From assembly GCF_000003605.2 (NCBI RefSeq), contig NW_003142439.1, positions 1 to 52,635 on the forward strand: a stretch of DNA of 52,635 nucleotides, read 5' to 3'. Shown piece by piece: positions 38,511 through 50,211 of this stretch; position 1 is the first letter of the stretch, and every line of letters starts with the position of its first letter. Below the pieces are notes generated by a model. That model ran no database searches, was not told the DNA's origin, and was given only the letters and a program-made list of their open reading frames with translations. Made by a program: the position numbers and the translations under genes. This DNA is from Saccoglossus kowalevskii. Its lineage: Eukaryota; Hemichordata; Enteropneusta; Harrimaniidae.

Positions 38511-38871
38511 GAGTTTACATTGACAGACTATCCAGAGTAAGTTGACTTTACATTGACAGACTATCCAGAGTAAGTTGACTTTACATTGACAGACTATCTA
38601 GAGTAAGTTGAGTTTACATTGACAGACTATCCAGGGTAAGTTGACTTTACATTGACAGACTATCCAGAGTAAGTTGACTTTACATTGACAGACTATCCAG
38701 AGTAAGTTGACTTTACATTGACAGACTATCCAGAGTAAGTTGACTTTACATTGACGGACTATCTAGAGTAAGTTGACTTTACATTGACAGACTATCTAGA
38801 GTAAGTTGACTTTACATTGACAGACTATCCAGAGTAAGTTGACTTTACATTGACAGACTATCCAGAGTATG

Positions 38872-39300
38872 TTGACTTTACATTGACATACTATTCAGAG
38901 TAAGTTGACTTTACATTGACAGACTATCCAGAGTAAGTTGACTTTACATTGACAGACTATCCAGAGTAAGTTGACTTTACATTGACTGACTATCTAGAGT
39001 AAGTTGACTTTACATTGACAGACTATCCAGAGTAAGTTGACTTTACATTGATAGACTATTCAGAGTAAGTTGACTTTACATTGACGGACTATCCAGAGTA
39101 AGTTGACTTTACATTGACTGACTATCCAGAGTAAGTTGACTTTACATTGATAGACTATCCAGAGTAAGTTGACTTTACATTGACAGACTATCTAGAGTAA
39201 GTTGACTTTACATTGACAGACTATCCAGAGTAAGTTGACTTTACATTGATAGACTATCTAGAGTAAGTTTACTTTACATTGACAGACTATCCAGAGTATG
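38872..39300 (+). repeat. 429-bp HOR, tandem copy 1 (13 monomers)
   Basis: From the monomer with gacatac/ttcag at 38872 to its next occurrence at 39301 is 429 bp, equal to 13 x 33. Order: gacatac/ttcag, three ccag, gactg/tctag, ccag, gatag/ttcag, gacgg, gactg, gatag and so on, ending gtttacttt/gtatg. Confidence 0.85.
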
Positions 39301-39660
39301 TTGACTTTACATTGACATACTATTCAGAGTAAGTTGACTTTACATTGACAGACTATCCAGAGTAAGTTGACTTTACATTGACAGACTATCCAGAGTAAGT
39401 TGACTTTACATTGACTGACTATCTAGAGTAAGTTGACTTTACATTGACAGACTATCCAGAGTAAGTTGACTTTACATTGATAGACTATTCAGAGTAAGTT
39501 GACTTTACATTGACTGACTATCCAGAGTAAGTTGACTTTACATTGACTGACTATCCAGAGTAAGTTGACTTTACATTGATAGACTATCCAGAGTAAGTTG
39601 ACTTTACATTGACAGACTATCTAGAGTAAGTTGACTTTACATTGACAGACTATCCAGAGT
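39301..39660 (+). repeat. 429-bp HOR, tandem copy 2 (incomplete)
   Basis: Follows copy 1, with gactg/ccag in place of gacgg/ccag, and changes into the 1.16-kb duplicated segment at a gtacg monomer near 39660 before finishing. Confidence 0.8.
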
Positions 39661-40800
39661 ACGTTGACTTTACATTGATAGACTATCTAGAGTAAGTTGA
39701 GTTTACATTGACTGACTAACTAGAGTAAGTTGACTTTACATTGATAGACTATCTAGAGTAAGTTGACTTTACATTGACAGACTATCCAGAGTACGTTGAC
39801 TTCACATTGACAGACTATCCAGAGTAAGTTGACTTTACATTGACAGACTATTCAGAGTAAGTTGACTTTACATTGACAGACTATCCAGAGTAAGTTGAGT
39901 TTACATTGACAGACTATCTAGAGTAAGTTGACTTTACATTGACAGACTATCCAGAGTATGTTGACTTTACATTGACAAACTATCCAGAGTAAGTTGACTT
40001 TACATTGACAGACTATCCAGAGTAAGTTGACTTACATTGACAGACTATCTAGAGTAAGTTGACTTTACATTGACAAACTATCCAGAGTACGTTGACTTTA
40101 CATTGACAGACTATCCAGAGTAAGTTGACTTTACATTGACAGACTATCCAGAGTACGTTGACTTTACATTGATAGACTATCTAGAGTAAGTTGAGTTTAC
40201 ATTGACTGACTAACTAGAGTAAGTTGACTTTACATTGATAGACTATCTAGAGTAAGTAGACTTTACATTGACAGACTATTCCAGAGTAAGTTGACTTTAC
40301 ATTGACAGACTATCTAGAGTAAGTTGACTTTGCATTGATAGACTATCTAAAGTAAGTTGACTTTACATTGACAGACTATTCAGAGTAAGTTGAGTTTACA
40401 TTGACTGACTATCTAAAGTAAGTTGACTTTACATTGACAGACTATCCAGAGTACGTTGACTTACATTGACATACTATCTAGAGTAAGTTGAGTTTACATT
40501 GACTGACCACCTAGAGTAAGTTGACTTTACATTGAAAGACTATCTAGAGTAAGTTGACTTTACATTGACAAACTATCCAGAGTAAGTTGAGTTTACATTG
40601 ACAGACTATCCAGAGTAAGTTGACTTTACATTGACAGACTATCTAGAGTAAGTTGACTTTGCATTGATAAACTATCTAGAGTAAGTTGACTTTACATTGA
40701 CAGACTATCCAGAGTAAGTTGACTTTACATTGACAGACTATCTAGAGTAAGTTGACTTTGCATTGACAAACTATCTAGAGTAAGTTGACTTTACATTGAC
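39641..40800 (+). repeat. 1.16-kb duplication, copy 2; first part of a 1,550-bp unit
   Basis: Partner of 17138-18296. Its opening string (gtacg, gatag, gactaac, gtacg/ttcac, ttcag, gtatg/gacaa, 32-bp) starts again at 41211, 1,550 bp on (47 x 33 - 1), so it also belongs to a long tandem unit. Confidence 0.8.
40324..40520 (+). repeat. 197-bp six-monomer marker block, copy 7 of 9
   Basis: Same order and length as the block at 5684; followed by gaaagac. Confidence 0.9.
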
Positions 40801-41616
40801 AGACTATCTAGAGTAAGTTGACTTTACATTGACAGACTATCCAGAGTAAGTTGACTTTACATTGACAGACTATCTAGAGTAAGTTGAGTTTACATTGACA
40901 GACTATCCAGAGTAAGTTGACTTTACATTGACAGACTATCTAGAGTAAGTTGACTTTACATTGACAGACTATCTAGAGTAAGTTGAGTTTACATTGACAG
41001 ACTATCCAGTGTAAGTTGACTTTACATTGACAGACTATCCAGAGTAAGTTGACTTTACATTGACATACTATCCAGAGTAAGTTGACTTTACATTGACAGA
41101 CTATCCAGAGTAAGTTGACTTTACATTGACAGACTATCCAGAGTAAGTTGACTTTACATTGACAGACTATCTAGAGTAAGTTGAGTTTACATTGACAGAC
41201 TATCCAGAGTACGTTGACTTTACATTGATAGACTATCTAGAGTAAGTTGAGTTTACATTGACTGACTAACTAGAGTAAGTTGACTTTACATTGATAGACT
41301 ATCTAGAGTAAGTTGACTTTACATTGACAGACTATCCAGAGTACGTTGACTTCACATTGACAGACTATCCAGAGTAAGTTGACTTTACATTGACAGACTA
41401 TTCAGAGTAAGTTGACTTTACATTGACAGACTATCCAGAGTAAGTTGAGTTTACATTGACAGACTATCTAGAGTAAGTTGACTTTACATTGACAGACTAT
41501 CCAGAGTATGTTGACTTTACATTGACAAACTATCCAGAGTAAGTTGACTTTACATTGACAGACTATCCAGAGTAAGTTGACTTACATTGACAGACTATCT
41601 AGAGTAAGTTGACTTT
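40783..41616 (+). repeat. 834-bp duplication, copy 2 (partner at 16730)
   Basis: Offset 24,053 bp from copy 1. It differs in one gacatac monomer (near 41062) that instead matches the copy at 13850, so this segment looks mosaic between the two. Confidence 0.8.
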
Positions 41617-41760
41617 CTTGCAAACTATCCAGAGTACGTTGACTTCATGACAGAATATCCAGAGTAAGTGACTTTACATTGACATATTATCCAGAGTACG
41701 TTGACTTTACATTGATAGACTATTTAGAGTAAGTTGAGTTTATTAGAGTAAGTTGACTTA
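41617..41760 (+). repeat. Indel-rich monomers
   Basis: Shortened and altered copies occur in close succession: gactttcttgcaaac, gacttcatgacagaatatcc, gtaagtgac, gacatattatcc, tatttagag, then the 19-bp truncated variant at 41734-41752 (tttattagag). This abruptly ends the 834-bp duplicated segment. Confidence 0.7.
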
Positions 41761-43009
41761 CATTGATAGACTATCTAGAGTAAGTTGACTTTACATTGAC
41801 AGACTATCCAGAGTGCGTGGACTTCACATTGACAGACTATCCAGAGTAAGTTGAATTTCCATTGACAGACTATTCAGAGTAAGTTGACTTTACATTGACA
41901 GACTATCCAGAGTAAGTTGAGTTTACATTGACAGACTATCTAGAGTAAGTTGACTTTACATAGACAGACTATCCAGAGTAAGTTGACTTACATTGACAGA
42001 CTATTTAGAGTAAGTTGTCTTTACATTGACAAATTATCCAGAGTACGTTGACTTTACATTGACAGACTATCCAGAGTAAGTTGACTTTACATTGACAGAC
42101 TATCCAGAGTACGTTGACTTTACATTGATAGACTATCTAGAGTAAGTTGAGTTTACATTGATAAACTATTTAGAGTAAGTTGACTTTACATTGACTGACT
42201 ATCTAGAGTAAGTTGACTTTACATTGACAGACTATCCAGAGTAAGTTGACTTTGCATTGATAGACTATCTAGAGTAAGTTGAAATAGACATTGACAGACT
42301 ATCTAGAGTAAGTTGACTTTGCATTGATAAACTATCTAGAGTAAGTTGACTTTACATTGACTGACTATCTAGAGTAAGTTGACTTTACATTGACAGACTA
42401 TCCAGAGTAAGTTGACTTTGCATTGATAGACTATCTAGAGTAAGTTGACTTTACATTGACAGACTATCTAGAGTAAGTTGACTTTGCATAGATAGACTAT
42501 CTAAAGTAAGTTGACTTTACATTGACAGACTATTCAGAGTAAGTTGAGTTTACATTGACAGACTACCTAGAGTAAGTTGACTTTACATTGACAGACTATC
42601 CAGAGTATGTTGACTTTACATTGACAAACTATCCAGAGTAAGTTGACTTTACATTGACAGACTATCCAGAGTAAGTTGACTTTACATTGACAGACTATTC
42701 AGAGTAAGTTGACTTTACATTGACAAACTATCTAGAGTAAGTTGAGATTACATTGACAGACTATCCAGAGTATGTTGACTTTACATTGACAGACTATCCA
42801 GAGTAAGTTGACTTTACATTGACAGACTATCCAGAGTAAGTTGACTTTACATTGACAGACTATCCAGAGTAAGTTGACTTTGCATTGACAGACTATCTAG
42901 AGTAAGTTGACTTTACATTGACAGACTATCTAGAGTAAGTTGACTTTACATTGACAGACTATCCAGAGTAAGTTGACTTTACATTGACAGACTATCCAGA
43001 GTAAGTTGA

Positions 43010-43480
43010 CTTTACATGACAGACTATCCAGAGTAAGTTGACTTTACATTGACAGACTATCTAGAGTAAGTGACTTACATTGACAGACTATCTAGAGTAA
43101 GTTGACTTTTACATTGACAGACTATCCAGAGTAAGTTGACTTTGCATTGACAAACTATCCAGAGTAAGTTGACTTTACATTGACAGACTATCTAGAGTAA
43201 GTTGAACTTTACATTGACAGACTATCCAGAAGTACGTTGACTTTACATTGACAGACTATCCAGAGTAAGTTGAGTTTACATTGATAGACTATCTAGAGTA
43301 GTTGACTTTACATTGACAGACTATCCAGAGTAAGTTGAGTTTACATTGACAGACTATCCAGAGTAAGTTGACTTTACATTGACAGACTATCCAGAGTAAG
43401 TTGACTTTACATTGACAGACTATCCAGAGTAAGTTGAGTTTACATTGATAGACTATCTAGAGTAGTTGAATTGACATTGA
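43010..43480 (+). repeat. Dialect B patch with indels
   Basis: Carries tttacatgac, gtaagtgac, gacttttac, gttgaacttt and ccagaagtacg, then gtag monomers and gttgaattgac. The marker order matches the tttgc/gacaa-gtacg-gtag part of the 724-bp unit, flanked on both sides by dialect A. Confidence 0.7.
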
Positions 43481-44042
43481 CAGACTATCCAAAGTAAGTT
43501 GACTTTACATTGACAGACTATCTAGAGTAAGTTGACTTTGCATTGATAAGCTATCTAGAGTAAGTTGACTTTACATTGACTGACTATCTAGAGTAAATTG
43601 ACTTTACACTGACAGACTATCTAGAGTAAGTTGACTTACATTGACAGACTATCCAGAGTAAGTTGATTTTACATTGACAGACTATCCAGAGTAAGTTGAC
43701 TTTACATTGACAAACTATCCAGAGTAAGTTGACTTTACATTGACAGACTATTCAGAGTAAGTTGAGTTTACATTGACAAACTATCTAGAGTAAGTTGACT
43801 TTACATTGACAGACTATCCAGAGTATGTTGACTTTACATTGACAAACTATCCAGAGTAAGTTGACTTTACATTGACAGACTATCCACAGTAAGTTGACTT
43901 ACATTGACAGACTATCTAGAGTAAGTTGACTTTACATTGACAGACTATCCAGAGTATGTTGACTTTACATTGACAAACTATCCAGAGTAAGTTGACTTTA
44001 CATTGACAGACTATCCAGAGTAAGTTGACTTTACATTGACAA

Positions 44043-44520
44043 ACTATCCAGAGTAAGTTGAGTTTACATTGACAGACTATCTAGAGTAAGTTGACTTTAC
44101 ATTGACAGACTATCCAGAGTATGTTGAATTTACATTGACAAACTATCCAGAGTAAGTTGACTTTACATTGACAGACTATCCAGAGTAAGTTGACTTACAT
44201 TGACAGACTATCTAGAGTAAGTTGACTTTACATTGACAAACTATCCAGAGTACGTTGACTTTACATTGACTGACTATCCAGAGTAAGTTGACTTTACATT
44301 GACAGACTATCCAGAGTACGTTGACTTTACATTGATAGACTATCTAGAGTAAGTTGAGTTTACATTGACTGACCACCTAGAGTAAGTTGACTTTACATTG
44401 ACAGACTATCTAGAGTAAGTTGACTTTACATTGACAGACTATCAAGAGTAAGTTGACTTTACATTGACAGACTATCCAGAGTAAGTTGACTTTACATTGA
44501 CAGACTATCTAGAGTAAGTT
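44043..44520 (+). repeat. Dispersed 478-bp segment, copy 3 of 3
   Basis: Same string as 3243-3720, offset exactly 40,800 bp. It keeps ttgaattt and tatcaagag but has cattgacag rather than catttacag before it, and gacag where the others have gacaa near its start. Confidence 0.85.
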
Positions 44521-45339
44521 GACTTTGCATTGATAAACTATCTAGAGTAAGTTGACTTTACATTGACTGACTATCTAGAGTAAGTTGACTTTACATTGAC
44601 AGACTATCTAGAGTAAGTTGACTTACATTGACAGACTATCTAGAGTAAGTTGACTTTACATTGACAAACTATCCAGAGTACGTTGACTTCACATTGACAG
44701 ACTATCCAGAGTAAGTTGACTTTACATTGACAGACTATTCAGAGTAAGTTGACTTTACATTGACAAACTATCTAGAGTAAGTTGACTTTACATTGACAGA
44801 CTATCCAGAGTATGTTGACTTTACATTGACAAACTATCCAGAGTAAGTTGATTTTACATTGACAGACTATCCAGAGTAAGTTGACTTACATTGACAGACT
44901 ATCTAGAGTAAGTTGACTTTACATTGACAGACTATCCAGAGTATGTTGACTTTACATTGACAAACTATCCAGAGTAAGTTGACTTTACATTGACAGACAA
45001 TCCAGAGTAAGTTGACTTTACATTGACAAACTATCTAGAGTAAGTTGACTTTACATTGACAGACTATCCAGAGTAAGTTGACTTACATTGACAGACTATC
45101 TAGAGTAAGTTGACTTTACATTGACAAACTATCCAGAGTAAGTTGACTTACATTGACAGACTATCTAGAGTAAGTTGACTTTACATTGACAAACTATCCA
45201 GAGTACGTTGACTTTACATTGACAGACTATCCAGAGTATGTTGACTTTACATTGACAAACTATCCAGAGTAAGTTGACTTTACATTGACAGACTATCTAG
45301 AGTAAGTTGACTTTACATTGACAGACTATCCAGAGTAAG

Positions 45340-45556
45340 TTGAGTTTACTTGACTAACTTGACTTTACATTGAGACACTATCTTGAGTAAGTTGACTTAA
45401 CATTGAGAGATTATCCTGAGTGCGTTGACTTCACATTGACAGACTATCCTGAGTAAGTTGACTTTACATTGTCACACTATCCTGAGTACCTTGACTTTGC
45501 ATTGAGAGACTATCTTGAGTAAGTTGAGGTAACATTGAGACTCTATCTAGAGTAAC
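45340..45556 (+). repeat. Divergent island 4 with shared ctgag change
   Basis: Opens with a 19-bp truncated monomer (ttgagtttacttgactaac). Several following monomers carry tcttgag or tcctgag, an A-to-T change at position 26, and several have gagag or gagac at 15-19. The order of other markers (truncated monomer, gtgcg, then ttcac) matches 3984-4100 and 48621-48750, so this is a divergent copy of that block in which the same change recurs in successive monomers. Confidence 0.8.
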
Positions 45557-45688
45557 TTGACTTTACATTGACTGACTATCTAGAGTAAGTTGACTTTACA
45601 TTGACAGACTATCCAGAGTAAGTTGACTTTGCATTGATAGACTATCTAGAGTAAGTTGACTTTACATTGACAGACTATCTAGAGTAAG

Positions 45689-45885
45689 TTGACTTTGCAT
45701 TGATAGACTATCTAAAGTAAGTTGACTTTACATTGACAGACTATTCAGAGTAAGTTGAGTTTACATTGACTGACTATCTAAAGTAAGTTGACTTTACATT
45801 GACAGACTATCCAGAGTACGTTGACTTACATTGACATACTATCTAGAGTAAGTTGAGTTTACATTGACTGACCACCTAGAGTAAG
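45689..45885 (+). repeat. 197-bp six-monomer marker block, copy 8 of 9
   Basis: Same order and length as the block at 5684; followed by cattgttag and then tatcaagag monomers, as is copy 9. Confidence 0.9.
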
Positions 45886-47340
45886 TTGACTTTACATTGT
45901 TAGACTATCTAGAGTAAGTTGACTTTACATTGACAGACTATCAAGAGTAAGTTGACTTTACATTGACAGACTATCCAGAGTAAGTTGACTTTACATTGAC
46001 AGACTATCTAGAGTAAGTTGACTTTGCATTGATAAACTATCTAGAGTAAGTTGACTTTACATTGACTGACTATCTAGAGTAAGTTGACTTTACATTGAGA
46101 GACTATCTAGAGTAAGTTGACTTACATTGACAGACTATCTAGAGTAAGTTGACTTTACATTGACAAACTATCCAGAGTACGTTGACTTCACATTGACAGA
46201 CTATCCAGAGTAAGTTGACTTTACATTGACAGACTATTCAGAGTAAGTTGACTTTACATTGACAAACTATCTAGAGTAAGTTGACTTTACATTGACAGAC
46301 TATCCAGAGTATGTTGACTTTACATTGACAAACTATCCAGAGTAAGTTGACTTTACATTGACAGACTATCCAGAGTAAGTTGACTTACATTGACAGACCA
46401 TCTAGAGTAAGTTGACTTTACATTGACAGACTATCCAGAGTATGTTGACTTTACATTGACAAACTATCCAGAGTAAGTTGACTTTACATTGACAGACTAT
46501 CCAGAGTAAGTTGACTTTACATTGACAAACTATCCAGAGTAAGTTGAGTTTACATTGACAGACTATCTAGAGTAAGTTGACTTTACTTTGACAGACTATC
46601 CAGAGTAAGTTGACTTACATTGACAGACTATCTAGAGTAAGTTGACTTTACATTGACAAACTATCCAGAGTACGTTGACTTTACATTGACAGACTATCCA
46701 GAGTAAGTTGACTTTACATTGACAGACTATCCAGAGTACGTTGACTTTACATTGATAGACTATCTAGAGTAAGTTGAGTTTACATTGACTGACTAACTAG
46801 AGTAAGTTGACTTTACATTGATAGACTATCTAGAGTAAGTTGACTTTACATTGACAGACTATCCAGAGTACGTTGACTTCACATTGACAGACTATCCAGA
46901 GTAAGTTGACTTTACATTGACAGACTATTCAGAGTAAGTTGACTTTACATTGACAGACTATCCAGAGTAAGTTGAGTTTACATTGACAGACTATCTAGAG
47001 TAAGTTGACTTTACATTGACAGACTATCCAGAGTATGTTGACTTTACATTGACAAACTATCCAGAGTAAGTTGACTTTACATTGACAGACTATCCAGAGT
47101 AAGTTGACTTTACATTGACAAACTATCCAGAGTAAGTTGACTTTACATTGACAGACTATCCAGAGTAAGTTGACTTTACATTGACAAACTATTCAGAGTA
47201 AGTTGAGTTTACATTGACAGACTATCTAGAGTAAGTTGACTTTACATTGACAGACTATCCAGAGTATGTTGACTTTACATTGACAGACTATCCAGAGTAA
47301 GTTGACTTTACATTGACAGACTATCTAGAGTAAGTTGAGT
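45886..47340 (+). repeat. Array segment, dialect A
   Basis: Rich in gtatg/gacaa, gtacg/ttcac, ttcag and 32-bp monomers, including a copy of the gtacg-gatag-gactaac-ttcac string at about 46739-47100. No gene-like sequence. Confidence 0.65.
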
Positions 47341-47525
47341 TTACATTGACAGAACTATCTAGAGTAAGTTGACTTTACATGGACAGACTATCCAGAGTAA
47401 GTTGACTTTACATTGAGAGACTATCCAGAGTAAGTTGACTTTACATTGATAGACTATCCAGAGTAAGTTGACTTTACATTGACAGACTATCCAGAGTAAG
47501 TTGACTTTACATTGATCAGACTATC
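47341..47525 (+). repeat. Patch with insertions and private changes
   Basis: Contains gacagaactatc, catggacag, cattgagag and cattgatcagac within 180 bp. Confidence 0.6.
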
Positions 47526-48620
47526 TAGAGTAAGTTGACTTTACATTGACAGACTATTCAGAGTAAGTTGAATTTACATTGACAAACTATCCAGAGTAAG
47601 TTGACTTTACATTGACAGACTATCCAGAGTAAGTTGACTTACATTGACAGACTATCTAGAGTAAGTTGACTTTACATTGACAAACTATCCAGAGTACGTT
47701 GACTTTACATTGACTGACTATCCAGAGTAAGTTGACTTTACATTGACAGACTATCCAGAGTACGTTGACTTTACATTGATAGACTATCTAGAGTAAGTTG
47801 AATTTACATTGACTGACTAACTAGAGTAAGTTGACTTTACATTGATAGACTATCTAGAGTAAGTTGACTTTACATTGACAGACTATCCAGAGTAAGTTGA
47901 CTTTACATTGACAGACTATCTAGAGTAAGTTGACTTTGCATTGATAAACTATCTAGAGTAAGTTGACTTTACATTGACTGACTATCTAGAGTAAGTTGAC
48001 TTTACATTGACAGACTATCCAGAGTAAGTTGACTTTGCATTGATAGACTATCTAGAGTAAGTTGACTTTACATTGACAGACTATCTAGAGTAAGTTGACT
48101 TTGCATTGATAGACTATCTAAAGTAAGTTGACTTTACATTGACAGACTATTCAGAGTAAGTTGAGTTTACATTGACAGACTATCTAGAGTAAGTTGACTT
48201 TACATTGACAGACTATCCAGAGTATGTTGACTTTACATTGACAAACTATCCAGAGTAAGTTGACTTACATTGACAGACTATCTAGAGTAAGTTGACTTTA
48301 CATTGACAAACTATCCAGAGTACGTTGACTTTACATTGACAGACTATCCAGAGTATGTTGACTTTACATTGACAAACTATCCAGAGTAAGTTGACTTTAC
48401 ATTGACAGACTATCTAGAGTAAGTTGACTTTACATTGACAGACTATCCAGAGTAAGTTGACTTACATTGACAGACTATCTAGAGTAAGTTGACTTTACAT
48501 TGACAAACTATCCAGAGTACGTTGACTTTACATTGACAGACTATCCAGAGTAAGTTGACTTTACATTGACAGACTATCCAGAGTACGTTGACTTTACATT
48601 GATAGACTATCTAGAGTAAG

Positions 48621-48639
48621 TTGAGTTTACTAGAGTAAG
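48621..48639 (+). repeat. 19-bp truncated monomer
   Basis: Identical junction (tttac joined to tagag) to 3984-4002 and the same flanking order: gtacg, gatag/tctag, truncated copy, gatag/tctag, gtgcg, ttcac. Confidence 0.85.
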
Positions 48640-49364
48640 TTGACTTTACATTGATAGACTATCTAGAGTAAGTTGACTTTACATTGACAGACTATCCAGA
48701 GTGCGTTGACTTCACATTGACAGACTATCCAGAGTAAGTTGACTTTACATTGACAGACTATTCAGAGTAAGTTGACTTTACATTGACAGACTATCCAGAG
48801 TAAGTTGAGTTTACATTGACAGACTATCTAGAGTAAGTTGACTTTACATTGACAGACTATCCAGAGTATGTTGACTTTACATTGACAAACTATCCAGAGT
48901 AAGTTGACTTTACATTGACAGACTATCCAGAGTAAGTTGACTTACATTGACAGACTATCTAGAGTAAGTTGACTTTACATTGACAAACTATCCAGAGTAC
49001 GTTGACTTTACATTGACAGACTATCCAGAGTAAGTTGACTTTACATTGACAGACTATCCAGAGTACGTTGACTTTACATTGATAGACTATCTAGAGTAAG
49101 TTGAGTTTACATTGATAAACTATCTAGAGTAAGTTGACTTTACATTGACAGACTATCCAGAGTAAGTTGACTTTACATTGACAGACTATCTAGAGTAAGT
49201 TGACTTTGCATTGATAAACTATCTAGAGTAAGTTGACTTTACATTGACTGACTATCTAGAGTAAGTTGACTTTACATTGACAGACTATCCAGAGTAAGTT
49301 GACTTTACATTGACAGACTATCCAGAGTACGTTGACTTTACATTGATAGACTATCTAGAGTAAG

Positions 49365-49383
49365 TTGAGTTTACTAGAGTAAG
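49365..49383 (+). repeat. 19-bp truncated monomer
   Basis: Identical to 48621-48639 and 744 bp downstream of it, again followed by gatag/tctag and gtgcg/ttcac. The containing block is therefore locally duplicated. Confidence 0.85.
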
Positions 49384-49599
49384 TTGACTTTACATTGATA
49401 GACTATCTAGAGTAAGTTGACTTTACATTGACAGACTATCCAGAGTGCGTTGACTTCACATTGACAGACTATCCAGAGTAAGTTGACTTTACATTGACAG
49501 ACTATTCAGAGTAAGTTGACTTTACATTGACGGACTATCCAGAGCAAGTTGAGTTTACATTGACAGACTATCTAGAGTAAGTTGACTTTACGTTGACAG

Positions 49600-49875
49600 A
49601 CTATCCAGAGGATGTTGACTTTACATTGACAAACTATCCACAGTAGGTTGACTTTACATTGACAGACTATCCCCAGAATGTTGACTTACATTGACAGACT
49701 ATCTCAGAGTAAGTTGACTTTACATTGACAATACTATCCAGAGTACGTTGACTTTACAATGACAGACTATCCAGAGTAAGTTGACTTTTACATTGACAGA
49801 CTATCCAGAGTACGTTGACTTTACATTGATAGACTATTCTAGAGTAAGTTGAGTTTACATTGATAAATCTATCTA
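49600..49875 (+). repeat. Indel-rich monomers
   Basis: Many changes cluster here: gaggatg, ccacagtagg, ccccagaatg, tctcagag, gacaatactatc, acaatgacag, gacttttac, ctattctagag and gataaatctatc. This is the densest cluster of non-register insertions in the window. Confidence 0.7.
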
Positions 49876-50014
49876 GAGTAAGTTGACTTTACATTGACTG
49901 ACTATCTAGAGTAAGTTGACTTTACATTGAGAGACTATCCAGAGTAAGTTGACTTTGCATTGATAGACTATCCAGAGTAAGTTGACTTTACATTGACAGA
50001 CTATCTAGAGTAAG

Positions 50015-50211
50015 TTGACTTTACATTGATAGACTATCTAAAGTAAGTTGACTTTACATTGACAGACTATTCAGAGTAAGTTGAGTTTACATTGACTGAC
50101 TATCTAAAGTAAGTTGACTTTACATTGACAGACTATCCAGAGTACGTTGACTTACATTGACATACTATCTAGAGTAAGTTGAGTTTACATTGACTGACCA
50201 CCTAGAGTAAG
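50015..50211 (+). repeat. 197-bp six-monomer marker block, copy 9 of 9
   Basis: Same order and length as the block at 5684, except that the first monomer has tttac rather than tttgc. A further partial copy (first three monomers and a bit) starts at 50969. Confidence 0.88.
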
